Made by a program: the position numbers and the translations under genes. The notes beneath the pieces were generated by a model that was not told the origin of the DNA, made no database searches, and saw nothing but the letters and a program-made list of their open reading frames with translations. Shown here one piece after another: positions 1 to 7,379 of a stretch of 26,926 nt of DNA. This stretch comes from JAIVJN01 sp036732565 (GTDB taxonomy: Bacteria > Acidobacteriota > Vicinamibacteria > Vicinamibacterales > UBA2999). Position 1 is the first letter of the stretch. Each line of letters begins with the position of its first letter. The stretch lies in NCBI GenBank assembly GCA_036732565.1, contig DAINCF010000020.1, positions 1 through 26,926 of the forward strand. Direction: 5' to 3'.

Positions 1-2
1 AT

Positions 3-509
3 GCGCGGGAAGAGGATCAGGCGCGCGCGGAGGCGGAGGTCAGCCTCGCGCGCGCCCGGCTCGACGAGGCGCGCGCCCAATACGACAAGACGTTCATCCG
101 CTCGCCGATCGACGGTGTCATCCTTCGCCGACTGCGTCAGGCTGGTGAAAGCGTCTCGACGCAATTCGACTCGCCGATAGTCACGCTTGCCAACGATCAC
201 GTGCGCCGGGTGCGCGTCGACGTCGATGAGACCGACGTCGCCGGAGTCGCCGTCGGTCAGCCGGCGTATGTGACCGCCGATGCCTTCGGTGACCGGCGCT
301 TCCCCGGTCGCGTCGTGCGCGTCGGCCAGTCGCTCGGCCGCAAGAACGTCCGCACCGACGAGCCGACCGAGCGTGTGGACACGAAGGTGCTGGAAACGCT
401 CGTGGAGCTCGAAGACGGCCACGAGCTCCCGCTCGGGCTGCGCGTGCAGGCGTTCATCGCCCGCACGGTCGTCACAGCGCAATTGGCGGGCGAACCAGCA
501 GGACGATGA
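3..509 (+). CDS. HlyD-family efflux periplasmic adaptor, C-terminal part (cut by window edge)
   Basis: The reading frame is open from base 3 and stops at TGA 507-509; the start lies outside the window. The visible ~168 residues begin with the end of an Ala/Arg/Glu-rich coiled-coil hairpin. A lipoyl-like half follows with the hallmark RSPIDGVILRR (about residues 36-46), then a beta-barrel domain (RVRVDVDETDVAGVAVGQPA). This is the usual order at the C-terminal half of membrane-fusion adaptors that link an inner-membrane pump (ABC or RND) to an outer-membrane channel. The pump partner is presumably upstream, outside the window. The 3' end overlaps the convergent DUF1772 gene by 38 bp. The internal GTG at 201 is not a credible start because the domain is continuous upstream of it. 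The family is confident; the substrate cannot be told. Confidence 0.85.
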   Translation, partial: AREEDQARAEAEVSLARARLDEARAQYDKTFIRSPIDGVILRRLRQAGESVSTQFDSPIVTLANDHVRRVRVDVDETDVAGVAVGQPAYVTADAFGDRRFPGRVVRVGQSLGRKNVRTDEPTERVDTKVLETLVELEDGHELPLGLRVQAFIARTVVTAQLAGEPAGR

Positions 510-909
510 ATGCGAGCGTGGCAGTGATGCTGCGGACCAGGTGCAGCGAGCCCCACCGCTTCAGCAGCATCGTCGCTTCGGGCGAGGTGCCGTCCAGCGC
601 TGGGTCGAGCAACCGTTTGTTGGTAGGGAGGATGACGAGCAGGGTCCAGGGAATGGAAAAGCCCAGAAGCAGACCGCCGATGAGCCATGAGGTGCCAGCC
701 CCCTGCCACCAGGCCACGACGGCCGCCAGGCACCCGATGGCCGCAAGCGACGCTTGCATCACTGCGCCGCGGCGGTAGCTCGGCGCAAACTCCGCAAGCG
801 CCACGACCGTGCCACACGCCATCCGCGCCGGATGCTCCACCAACGTGACATAGATCGCAGCACCCGCGAAGAGGCCGCAACACAGAACGGCGAGCAAGTC
901 CCAGGGCAT
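472..909 (-). CDS. DUF1772-like integral membrane protein
   Basis: This is a 145-residue hydrophobic protein with four predicted membrane segments (about residues 4-24, 49-68, 75-95 and 122-141). It has the pattern of DUF1772/anthrone-oxygenase-like small membrane proteins: a short charged stretch EHPARM after the first helix, and a conserved LPTNKRLLDP-type stretch after the third helix (about residues 93-102). The start ATG is well supported by the Shine-Dalgarno-like GAGGTGA a few bases upstream. The 3' end runs 38 bp into the end of the HlyD gene on the opposite strand. Family members are annotated mostly from similarity to anthrone oxygenases, and the activity here is not known. The family is fairly sure, the function is not. 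Confidence 0.75.
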   Translation of the reverse strand: MPWDLLAVLCCGLFAGAAIYVTLVEHPARMACGTVVALAEFAPSYRRGAVMQASLAAIGCLAAVVAWWQGAGTSWLIGGLLLGFSIPWTLLVILPTNKRLLDPALDGTSPEATMLLKRWGSLHLVRSITATLAFIVLLVRPPIAL

Positions 910-972
910 CGGTTCACCTCGACGCGCACGATCCTGCGCGTCCGGTCCTTCCGACTCGTGATGCTCAGTGTA

Positions 973-1815
973 TCAGCGTACGCCGGCGAGTCCTGAGACC
1001 ACCTCATCGAGAAACGCGTCGATGGCCCGCATCATCTCGCGGCCAACGAGCAGGGCTTCGTCGTTGTGGTCGGCGCCGCGCACCATCAGCAGGCGTTTAC
1101 GGCCGGGCGCGGCCTCGTAGAGGCGGCGACTCTGGTCCGCTGGCACAACCGAGTCCATGTCCCCGGCAATGACCAGCAGTGGGCATGAGATCCGTCCGAT
1201 GTGGTCGATGGATGCATAGCGATCGCGCAGCAGCCAGCGAACGGGCAGCAACGGATAGTGCAGCTGTCCGAGGTCCGTCATCGACGTGAACGGCGAACGG
1301 AGGATCAGCGCGGCGGGCGGCTGTTCCGCGGCGAGTCCGACCGCGACGCCGGCGCCCAGCGACTCCCCAAAGATTACTATCCGAGCGGGATCGACGTCTG
1401 GACGTGCACGAAGGTACTCGAGCGCCCCGCGTGCATCCGCCATGAGACCAGCCTCGGTCGGCACGCCGGGATTGCCGCCGAATCCCCGGTAGTCGAACAG
1501 CAACACCTGGAGTCCCAGCGCCTGCAGTGCCCGCCCCAGCGGCGCGCGAAGCCCCCGATGTCCCGCGTTGCCGTTGAAGACCAGCACCGTGAATCGTGGC
1601 GACGCCTGTGCGCTCGGCACGAACCAGCCGCGCAGCGCAAGCCCGTCGGCTGTCACGAAGGTGACGAGAGAGGCATCCGCCACCCCCGCTTCACCCGGCG
1701 TGCGCGGGTCTCCAAACGGGAAGTACATCAGCCGCCGCTGGAACGCCCACACGAGCGCCACGCTGGCTCCGAGCAACGCGAGACAGATGAGCAGAGCACC
1801 CAGGATTCGCGTCAT
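973..1815 (-). CDS. Membrane-anchored alpha/beta hydrolase
   Basis: The 280-residue protein has an N-terminal hydrophobic segment (residues 5-24), probably an uncleaved anchor or signal. An alpha/beta-hydrolase domain of the ABHD13/BAAT-like serine hydrolase group follows. Visible catalytic features are the oxyanion-region motif FNGNAGHRG (80-88), the nucleophile elbow GESLGA with Ser152, an acid in GDMDSVVP (Asp219/Asp221), and His250 in GADHND. The length is typical. The ribosome-binding site upstream of the ATG is weak. The gene is divergent from blaI, with about 60 bp between the two starts that hold the blaI promoter and operator, so BlaI could also affect this gene. The substrate is unknown; esterase or peptidase-like activity is expected from the family. 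Confidence 0.85.
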   Translation of the reverse strand: MTRILGALLICLALLGASVALVWAFQRRLMYFPFGDPRTPGEAGVADASLVTFVTADGLALRGWFVPSAQASPRFTVLVFNGNAGHRGLRAPLGRALQALGLQVLLFDYRGFGGNPGVPTEAGLMADARGALEYLRARPDVDPARIVIFGESLGAGVAVGLAAEQPPAALILRSPFTSMTDLGQLHYPLLPVRWLLRDRYASIDHIGRISCPLLVIAGDMDSVVPADQSRRLYEAAPGRKRLLMVRGADHNDEALLVGREMMRAIDAFLDEVVSGLAGVR

Positions 1816-1839
1816 ATCAGGCGGCCCTGCATATTCCGA

Positions 1840-1878
1840 TTGACACTACGAATGTTTTCATACTAATTACTTAGTGTG
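1840..1878 (+). promoter_or_regulatory. Promoter and BlaI-type operator overlapping the blaI start codon
   Basis: A perfect -35 hexamer TTGACA lies at 1840-1845. AT-rich -10 candidates are TACTAA (1861-1866, spacing 15) and TAATTA (1864-1869, spacing 18). A perfect inverted repeat ACTAA-N4-TTAGT covers 1862-1875 and extends outward with two more pairs after one mismatch (1859-1878), so it takes in the -10 region and the GTG start at 1876-1878. BlaI/MecI operators are dyads containing TACTA/TAGTA-like half sites, so autoregulation is likely. A transcript starting 6-8 bases after the -10 would begin at or next to the GTG, giving a leaderless or nearly leaderless mRNA. Confidence 0.6.
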
Positions 1879-2253
1879 CGACCCAAGTCGGAGACCCTCA
1901 CCGGCCACGAACTAGAGATTATGAAGGAGATCTGGCCTCTGGGGCGCGCTACGGTGCGGGATGTCTACGAGGCACTGCGCGAGCGACGGACCATCGCCTA
2001 TACCAGCGTGCAAACGATGATGAATGTGCTGGAGACGAAGGGGCACCTGCGCAGGGAGGCGGGAGACAAGGCACAGATCTACGTGCCCACGCGGCCGCAG
2101 CAGCATGTCGTTCGCGGGATGGTGCGCGAGTTCGTGAACCGCGTGTTCGACGGCTCCGCGCGACCGCTGCTCGTGCATCTCGTCAAGGAACGAGGGCTCA
2201 CCGAGCGCGAGCGGCGCGAGTTGCGGCGGCTCCTCGATGAGGACAACCCGTGA
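1876..2253 (+). CDS. BlaI/MecI/CopY-family transcriptional repressor
   Basis: The 125-residue winged-helix repressor matches the family in length and motifs. It has an N-terminal LTGHELEIMKEIW, a recognition region VRDVYEALRERRTIAYTSVQTMMNVLETKGHL (about 32-63 as a whole) typical of BlaI/MecI, and a C-terminal dimerisation part (VREFVNRVFDGSARPLLVHL). Family repressors bind dyad operators as dimers and are inactivated by the cognate M56 metallopeptidase sensor. That sensor is encoded immediately downstream with overlapping stop and start (GTGATGA at 2250-2256). The start is GTG 1876. No Shine-Dalgarno sequence precedes it and the operator/-10 region touches it, which suggests leaderless translation. 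The target may be this operon and perhaps the divergent hydrolase; a beta-lactamase is not seen nearby. Confidence 0.9.
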   Translation: MRPKSETLTGHELEIMKEIWPLGRATVRDVYEALRERRTIAYTSVQTMMNVLETKGHLRREAGDKAQIYVPTRPQQHVVRGMVREFVNRVFDGSARPLLVHLVKERGLTERERRELRRLLDEDNP

Positions 2254-3542
2254 TGACGGCGTGGCTGTTGAACCTGGCCGCCTATAGCCTTCAGCTGGCG
2301 GCATTGGTCGCGTCTGCCCTGGCCGTCGCCACGGCCATGCGACTGCGCGCGCCGCGCGCGGCGCTCTGGTTCTGGCAGCTGATTTTGCTCAGCACGGTGA
2401 CCTTGCCCTTCGCCCAGACCGGTGAAACTACGTCGCCAGACGCCCTGACGGGCTCGGCCGGCCTGATTCGCCAGGCGTTGTCCACATCGCCGTTCGAGTT
2501 CAACGTCGTTCGTCTCACCCCTGTCGTGCTGCTGGTGCTCGTGTGCGGCGGGGTCGCGCGCCTTGGATGGCTCGCCCTTGGCTTCATCCGCTTACGGCGG
2601 GTTCGCCAGCGCTCACTCGCCCTCCTGCCGACGCCAGCGTTCGTGGACGAACTGGCGGCACAACTGAAAGTCTCCGCGGAGATCCGTATCTCCGATGATG
2701 TCGATGGTCCGGTCACGATTGGGCTGTTGCGACCCACGGTCCTCCTGCCGGCCCGCGTGTGTTCTCTTCCTCTGCCCGTGCAGCGGGCGATCGTATGTCA
2801 CGAACTGACGCATGTGCGGCGTCGCGACTGGGCACAGACGGTTCTCGAGGAGATCTGGTGTGCAGCGCTCTGGTTCCATCCAGCCGCCCGGCTCCTTGTG
2901 TCGCGCATTGCACTCATGCGCGAGGCGCTCGTTGACCAGCACACCGTCGCAACGACCGGCGATCGGCGCGCCTACGCGCACGCGCTCATGACGTTTGCAG
3001 AGCCGTCGGTTGCTGTCCCCATCGCCGTTCCGTCGCTCATTCGTCCTCGGCATCTTCGCCAACGAATTGCTCTGCTCTCCCGGGAGGTGTCCATGTCACG
3101 CGCGCACATCTTGGCAGTGTTCGCAATCGCGGCTGCCGTCATCTCTCCAACAATCGCCGCAACGGCCGCGCGCTTCCCTATTGCGTGGACACGGACCGAC
3201 GCCGGGGCCCTGACGACATCGGTGGCCAAGGCTGTTCAAGAGACGCCGGTTCGGCCTGGCAACGGCGTGACCTTACCGCGAGTTATCAAGGACGCTAAGC
3301 CGCAGTACACGGCGGCAGCGATGAAGGCAAAGATTCAGGGCGGCGTTCATGTCGAGATGGTCGTGCTCACCGACGGCACTCCTGACGCGATTCGCATCAC
3401 CCGCTCGCTCGACGCTGAACACGGGCTTGACGAGGAGGCGATGAAGGCCGCCGCGCAGTGGAGATTCGAGCCCGGGCGCCGCCCTAATGGCACGGCGGTG
3501 CCCGTGTTGATCACGCTCGAAATGACGTTCACGCTGCGCTAA
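2250..3542 (+). CDS. M56 (BlaR1-like) metallopeptidase sensor fused to a TonB C-terminal domain
   Basis: The 430-residue protein starts with membrane segments (about 5-29, 38-55 and 90-112). A cytoplasmic zinc-peptidase domain follows with the HELTH motif (His184, Glu185, His188) and a downstream REALVDQH stretch that likely supplies the third ligand. Another membrane segment lies near 285-305. The last ~95 residues (336-430) are a TonB_C-type domain, with PxYTxxAMKAKIQGGV, VxxDGTPDAIRITRS and AAAQWRFEPG motifs. The M56 part should cleave or inactivate the BlaI-type repressor encoded just upstream. The C-terminal part replaces the penicillin-binding sensor domain of BlaR1, so the stimulus is probably not a beta-lactam by the classical route. 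GTG 2250 and ATG 2253 are both possible starts, and either overlaps the blaI stop, implying coupling. Confidence 0.88.
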   Translation: MMTAWLLNLAAYSLQLAALVASALAVATAMRLRAPRAALWFWQLILLSTVTLPFAQTGETTSPDALTGSAGLIRQALSTSPFEFNVVRLTPVVLLVLVCGGVARLGWLALGFIRLRRVRQRSLALLPTPAFVDELAAQLKVSAEIRISDDVDGPVTIGLLRPTVLLPARVCSLPLPVQRAIVCHELTHVRRRDWAQTVLEEIWCAALWFHPAARLLVSRIALMREALVDQHTVATTGDRRAYAHALMTFAEPSVAVPIAVPSLIRPRHLRQRIALLSREVSMSRAHILAVFAIAAAVISPTIAATAARFPIAWTRTDAGALTTSVAKAVQETPVRPGNGVTLPRVIKDAKPQYTAAAMKAKIQGGVHVEMVVLTDGTPDAIRITRSLDAEHGLDEEAMKAAAQWRFEPGRRPNGTAVPVLITLEMTFTLR

Positions 3543-3558
3543 TAGCGGACGCTCTGGA

Positions 3559-3810
3559 TTACTGCGCCGCCTTCCCGGATCGCTCGACCAGGCGTCCAGC
3601 GCGAACCTCGTAGTGCTCCAGCACGTGGCTGATCGTCGCGGTCACACGATCGTTCTGATGCGCGTCAGTCGGTGCGATCTCCTGCACCTCGACCTCGATG
3701 ACGGTCCGGTTGGAGCTCGGGGCTTCGACGCCCCCCTTCCGTCCACCTTCGACCGGAGCAAAAACGGCGCAGATCTTCCCCGCCTGGTCGTGCAGAACCT
3801 GGACCTTCAT
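3559..3810 (-). CDS. Small unknown protein
   Basis: I do not recognise this 83-residue protein. It is supported by a strong ribosome-binding site (AAGGGGA five bases before the ATG) and by a sensible, soluble amino-acid composition: an N-terminal MKVQVLHDQAGKICAV stretch and a likely alpha/beta fold. There is no signal peptide, membrane segment or cysteine motif beyond one Cys. It converges on the M56 gene with a 16-bp gap and faces away from the MBL gene. The ~240 bases between its start and the MBL gene start hold no other gene I can support. Confidence 0.55.
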   Translation of the reverse strand: MKVQVLHDQAGKICAVFAPVEGGRKGGVEAPSSNRTVIEVEVQEIAPTDAHQNDRVTATISHVLEHYEVRAGRLVERSGKAAQ

Positions 3811-4054
3811 GCTGTCCCCTTGAAGAAGATGTACCGCTGTGACGTGACGACCTGTGCCGGACCGGCATCGCAGACCCCTTCGCTCTGCTGGGATCGGTCA
3901 GAGGAACCAGCAGAGCCTACATCGCCAACGGCTCCTTCCGAGCACTCTCGCTGAGATTTTTTGCGATATGGCTGGGCTTGCGCCGACAATGGCTCATCGC
4001 CTGCCTGCGTTATCGTCAGCCAACGGAAGACATCCAAAGAGCGAGGGCATCTCG

Positions 4055-4921
4055 ATGAAGCTCAGTCGGCGATCGTTTCTGGCATCTGGTGCGGGTGCCG
4101 GAGTGGGCTTGGCGATCTCGAGCGGCGTCGCGCGGCCGGTGGCGGCCGCGCAGCAGGCGGTGACGCGCCTCCGGTTGCTGCGACATGCGACGTCCATCAT
4201 CCATTACGCCGGACGCGTACTGATGGTCGACCCGATGCTGGCCGATCCGGGTGCCATGCCCGCCATCACGAACTCGCCCAAGCCCAGACCGAATCCCCTG
4301 GTCCCACTTCCCGTCGCCGCCGAGAAAGCCTTGATCGGCATCGACGCGATCCTGGTGACGCACACGCACGCTGACCACTGGGACGCCGCCGCGACCGCGC
4401 TCGTACCGAAAACGACGCCGCTGTTCATTCAGCCGCCAGACTCACCGAAATTCGCAGACTGGGGCTTCTCCGCGGCGCAGCCGATCCAGGAGTCCCTTCA
4501 GTGGAAGGGCATCACCATCTCGCGCACTGGCGGCCAGCATGGCCGCGGCGAGGTTGGCCGGCGGTTGGCACCCGTGTCGGGGTACGTGTTGCGGAGTCCT
4601 GGCGCGCCCACGCTCTATATCGCCGGCGACACGGTCTGGTGCCCTGAAGTCGAAGAGGCCATCAAGGTCCATTCGCCGGATCTCATCGTGCTCTACTCCG
4701 GCGCGGCGCAGTTCATCGAAGGCGGGCCGATCACCATGGACGTCGAGGACGTGCTGAACGTGCGCAAGGCGGCGCCCAAGGCAGACCTGATCGCCATGCA
4801 CATGGAGGCGATCAACCACTGCCTGCTCACGCGAACGGCGCTGCGCGACGCGCTGCAGAAGACCAAGCTCGGGCCGGGTGTTCTCATTCCGGACGATGGA
4901 GAGGAGCTGCGACTGTCTTGA
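4055..4921 (+). CDS. Tat-exported MBL-fold metallo-hydrolase
   Basis: The 288-residue protein starts with a twin-arginine signal (MKLSRRSFLASGAGAG, followed by hydrophobic residues and cleavage near ARPVAAAQQ, about residue 32). The mature part is a metallo-beta-lactamase fold of the UlaG/RomA-like hydrolase type, with the metal motif THTHADHW (His103, His105, Asp107, His108), a second metal region in YIAGDTVW, and a final region with MHMEAINHC. It should bind one or two metals and hydrolyse an ester, amide or phosphodiester-like bond outside the cytoplasm; the substrate is unknown. The frame is open upstream to 3854, but ATG 4055 is chosen because it begins the Tat motif and follows a GAGCGAGGG purine stretch. 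Confidence 0.88.
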   Translation: MKLSRRSFLASGAGAGVGLAISSGVARPVAAAQQAVTRLRLLRHATSIIHYAGRVLMVDPMLADPGAMPAITNSPKPRPNPLVPLPVAAEKALIGIDAILVTHTHADHWDAAATALVPKTTPLFIQPPDSPKFADWGFSAAQPIQESLQWKGITISRTGGQHGRGEVGRRLAPVSGYVLRSPGAPTLYIAGDTVWCPEVEEAIKVHSPDLIVLYSGAAQFIEGGPITMDVEDVLNVRKAAPKADLIAMHMEAINHCLLTRTALRDALQKTKLGPGVLIPDDGEELRLS

Positions 4922-5004
4922 GCTCTTTTCCCAGTCTGGTCAGGCGCGTATAGTCGAAGGACACGCTGTTCCTCGACGCGTGCCAGCGCCTCGGGAGCCG
5001 TAAT

Positions 5005-5250
5005 ATGAAATTTGAGCAACCCGACATCCGCCCGCTCGAGCTGCCGCTCGGGCAATTGGAGCAATCGCTCATCGAAGCGTTCGTTCGAGGCCGAGGGTAC
5101 GACCCGCTCCGCCTCGCCGATCTGTCAGATGAAGAGCGGACGGCCTTGCTGAAGGACGCATCCGTGTATGCGTCCGGGAGGCTGGTCGAGATCGAGGCGC
5201 GGTCACACTTCCTCGACGAGCTCCACCCACGCGGTCAGGGCTTGGTGTAG
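5005..5250 (+). CDS. Small unknown soluble protein
   Basis: I do not assign this 81-residue acidic protein to a family. A GGGAG ribosome-binding site lies seven bases before ATG 5005. The sequence looks like a helical protein (LPLGQLEQSLIEAFVRGRGY, then LADLSDEERTALLKDASVYASGRLVEIEARSHFLDEL). Such short helical proteins are common, and no domain can be named. Its last 16 bases overlap the 3' end of the convergent methyltransferase gene. Confidence 0.6.
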   Translation: MKFEQPDIRPLELPLGQLEQSLIEAFVRGRGYDPLRLADLSDEERTALLKDASVYASGRLVEIEARSHFLDELHPRGQGLV

Positions 5251-5891
5251 ATGACGTAGAACCGGTCATCGAACAGTTGGGGCGATTCGGCCTTCCTGAA
5301 CCCAGCCGCTTTCAGCCACCCGTCGGTCTGTTCCTCGTTGATGACCAGCTCGGGCTGCGTCCGGTGCGGGCTGCTGTCGGGTCGGTAGTCGACGATGGCG
5401 ATGCGCCCGCCGGGCTTTACGTACGTCGCGAGGTTCTCGAGCAATCCAGCCCGATCGCTCACGTGGTGCAGCACGTCGTGCACGAACGCGAGGTCGACCG
5501 GCACCGGCAGCTTCACATCGGCTGGCGTGCTGAGCACGGTCCTCAGATTCGGCACGTGCAGCTCCTTGGCGCGCAGATCGATGTGCGCGAGCAAAGCTTG
5601 GTCGATATCGGTGGCGTACACCGTGCCTTTCGGGCCGGTGGCGAGCGCGAGGGGCCCGCTCAGGACGCCGGAGCCTGCGCCGATGTCCGCGATGGTCAGT
5701 CCAGGCGTAATCTTCAGCGCCGCCACCATTTCAGGAATCCTCAACCGCTCGACGCGCGCCGGCGAATCGAGCGTTTTGATCCACTCCTCCGCCGCGCGGC
5801 CGGCCAGCTGCGCCGATGCCGGCGGTGCGAACGATGAAAGAACGAGACCGAGAACGAGCGAGATGACTGGAGGGCGAACGATCGGCGACAC
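5235..5891 (-). CDS. Exported class I SAM-dependent methyltransferase
   Basis: The 218-residue protein has an N-terminal signal sequence (about 1-27, ending PPASAQ). A class I methyltransferase domain follows: motif I is IADIGAGSGVLSGPLA (67-82), the acidic residue after beta-2 lies in YATDID, and FVHDVLHHV with the downstream PGGRIAIVDY strand belongs to the later motifs. The family transfers a methyl group from S-adenosylmethionine. An exported copy is odd, because SAM is cytoplasmic, but such predicted periplasmic methyltransferases recur in Acidobacteria-like genomes. The frame is open upstream to 5963, but that part is only antisense reading of the tRNA-Leu fragment. GTG 5891 follows AAAGGGG at a seven-base spacing and starts the signal peptide. 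Confidence 0.8.
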   Translation of the reverse strand: MSPIVRPPVISLVLGLVLSSFAPPASAQLAGRAAEEWIKTLDSPARVERLRIPEMVAALKITPGLTIADIGAGSGVLSGPLALATGPKGTVYATDIDQALLAHIDLRAKELHVPNLRTVLSTPADVKLPVPVDLAFVHDVLHHVSDRAGLLENLATYVKPGGRIAIVDYRPDSSPHRTQPELVINEEQTDGWLKAAGFRKAESPQLFDDRFYVIYTKP

Positions 5892-5919
5892 GCAACGGCC
5901 CCTTTCGGCGGAAGGAGGA

Positions 5920-5981
5920 GTGCCGGGGGTGGGGATCGAACCCACACGGCCCTTTCGGGCCACGGGATTTTAAGTCCCGTG
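5920..5981 (-). repeat. Left attachment-site duplicate: 3' part of tRNA-Leu(UAA)
   Basis: This 62-bp stretch is identical to the 3' part of the intact tRNA-Leu gene (19087-19148), in the same orientation. It covers the anticodon arm, variable arm, T arm and 3' acceptor strand. It lacks the D arm and the 5' acceptor strand, so it is not a working tRNA. An imperfect third copy lies at 9427-9477. Direct repetition of a tRNA 3' end is the hallmark of site-specific integration by tyrosine recombinases, and a decayed integrase lies 590 bp to the right. It is the far junction of the island. Confidence 0.85.
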
Positions 5982-6065
5982 TGGCATCACCAGAGCGAGA
6001 TCTTTGTTTTTATTCGAATACCCCGCCAGGGATGCTCACCAAATGCCACCGTGTATTATGGCCGC

Positions 6066-6099
6066 AGGGGAAGTCCGAGGGGAAGTCGGAGGGAAGCTG
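6066..6099 (+). repeat. Three tandem ~12-bp purine-rich repeats ending at a start codon
   Basis: The units are AGGGGAAGTCCG (6066-6077), AGGGGAAGTCGG (6078-6089) and a shortened AGGGAAGCTG (6090-6099), abutting ATG 6100. Each contains a Shine-Dalgarno-like AGGGG or GGAGGG core. The last unit gives GGAGG at a seven-base spacing, a good ribosome-binding site. The repeats may be slippage products or may act as stand-by ribosome sites. Confidence 0.6.
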
Positions 6100-6564
6100 A
6101 TGGCAGAAACGTTGTTGCTTGGCAACAATCGAATCGTCGATTGTGACGCAGCCTTGGTCGTTGAGGGAGTAGAGGTTTTCAGGCTGCGCGAAAGGGCGCA
6201 CGACGGTCAATTGGTCGTTGATTTTGATTTGCGCGACCAGACGGACGAGCGCCTAGCCACGATTGCTAAGAATCATGTGGTCCACGTCTCGCCGAGCTTG
6301 GAAGTAAAAAGCCAGCCTGGTCTCTATCAGGTTCTTAATCCACAGTCCGGCGAAGTGTTGGCGAGCGTCGAAGAGATCACGGCTGGCACAGTAAAGGTGA
6401 CGGGAACCTTTTGGATAAAAGGGTTCTGCATCAGTGTCGGCGAGGATGAAACCAAAATCGGCGGTATCACCTTCAGCCGAAACACTATTCAAGGTTTCAA
6501 GACGGCTATTCAGGTCGGCCGCGGAACCTTCGGCATAGGCGTGCAGAAACCCATATCCGGATAG
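6100..6564 (+). CDS. Unknown protein in integrative element 1
   Basis: I do not recognise this 154-residue protein. ATG 6100 is chosen over upstream in-frame starts because GGAGG precedes it by seven bases and the upstream part is unlike protein. The sequence is mostly beta-type: MAETLLLGNNRIVDCDAALVV, then alternating short strands (HVVHVSPSLEVKS, TVKVTGTFWIKGFCISV) and a Gly-rich end (GRGTFGIGVQKP). There is no signal peptide or membrane segment. Its base composition is visibly less GC-rich than the chromosomal genes, fitting horizontal origin. It lies between the left attachment repeat and the integrase remnant, whose stop is five bases beyond this gene's stop on the other strand. Confidence 0.65.
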   Translation: MAETLLLGNNRIVDCDAALVVEGVEVFRLRERAHDGQLVVDFDLRDQTDERLATIAKNHVVHVSPSLEVKSQPGLYQVLNPQSGEVLASVEEITAGTVKVTGTFWIKGFCISVGEDETKIGGITFSRNTIQGFKTAIQVGRGTFGIGVQKPISG

Positions 6565-6568
6565 CGCC

Positions 6569-7120
6569 TCAGGCGACCGTTGAGCGTGCCTTGAATCTCT
6601 TCACGAGGCCCGATGCTTTGGCGGTCTCCGACGCTCCGGCCCACACTTCGAGTTTGGCGGCTCCTTCTCTGTGCATTGCCTCATCAACGATGGCGTACGG
6701 GCTGTAGATCGACATGGTCTTGTGACCCACCATCTTCATTGCCGTTGACCGAGGCACACCAGCCCGTTCGAGGTCGCGCACGGCGGTACGCCGGAAGTCG
6801 TGCGCAATGCGGCCTGGACAGCCGGCCTTGAGTCGGAAGGGCGTACCGTCCGCCTGATGAATACGGCAGGGACGGTGCGGCCCTGCTCGCGGGACAGTCG
6901 GTCAGTGGATGCCAACTGTTGGGTCAGCATGTCATGCATTCCCGTCGATGGCGCCCAAATGCAACTGTCGCCCATCACGGTTCTTCGTGTTGCCAGGCTC
7001 CAACCGAGCGATGCCGGCCACGAGATCGACCTGTGGTAATTGCAAGGCCAGTACTTCATCCAGGCGCCACCCGGCTACGAATTCGATCAATAAGTCAGCG
7101 CCTCCCACCACCTCCTCCAC
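6569..7120 (-). pseudogene. Tyrosine-family integrase remnant of element 1 (frameshifted)
   Basis: Three minus-strand frames together spell the catalytic half of a phage-type integrase. The first is 7120-6932 (GWRLDEVLALQLPQVDL and LEPGNTKNRDGR). A short middle frame near 6950-6850 has LTQQLASTDRLSREQGRTVP. The C-terminal frame, open from about 6901 to 6569, has HDFRRTAVRDLERAGVPRS, MKMVGHKT, and YSPYAIVDEA. These give the HxxR, GH and Tyr positions of the recombinase active site. At least two frame changes, a stop and an apparent internal deletion before HDFRR show that it is dead, and the N-terminal DNA-binding half is missing. It points toward the left attachment repeat. Confidence 0.8.
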
Positions 7121-7379
7121 TTAGAAATAGAGATGAAGAACGAAGGCGGAACGGAGAGCACCAGGGCGTACAAAGAATGGGCCACGTAGTGCTGAAAGTG
7201 GTGCAGGCCCATTTCCGAGCCTCGATTGCAATCCACTCCGGCGGATGTATGTGGTGGTGGGCCGTACTGGTGGGCCCGTATGGGCTGACGAGACGCCTCC
7301 CTCCGGCACCGGTCTCCAGTCGCATCCGGGCGGAGCACGGGATGCCCTCGCCGCTACGGACGCGGCTATCCTGGAGTCC

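Noticed and set aside
1876..3542. Beta-lactam resistance operon
   Set aside because: No beta-lactamase or penicillin-binding sensor domain is present; BlaI/M56 pairs are common regulators of other genes.
3854..4054. Upstream extension of the MBL protein
   Set aside because: The Tat signal must be N-terminal; the upstream residues show no domain and ATG 4055 has a purine stretch before it.
5892..5963. N-terminal extension of the methyltransferase
   Set aside because: It translates the tRNA-Leu fragment, and a good ribosome-binding site and signal peptide begin at GTG 5891.
5920..5995. A second functional tRNA-Leu
   Set aside because: It lacks the D arm and 5' acceptor strand; sequence diverges after base 5981.
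7245..7379. Longer start for the HNH protein
   Set aside because: The Gly/Pro/Ser-rich extension has no homologous look, and ATG 7380 directly precedes the first Cys pair.
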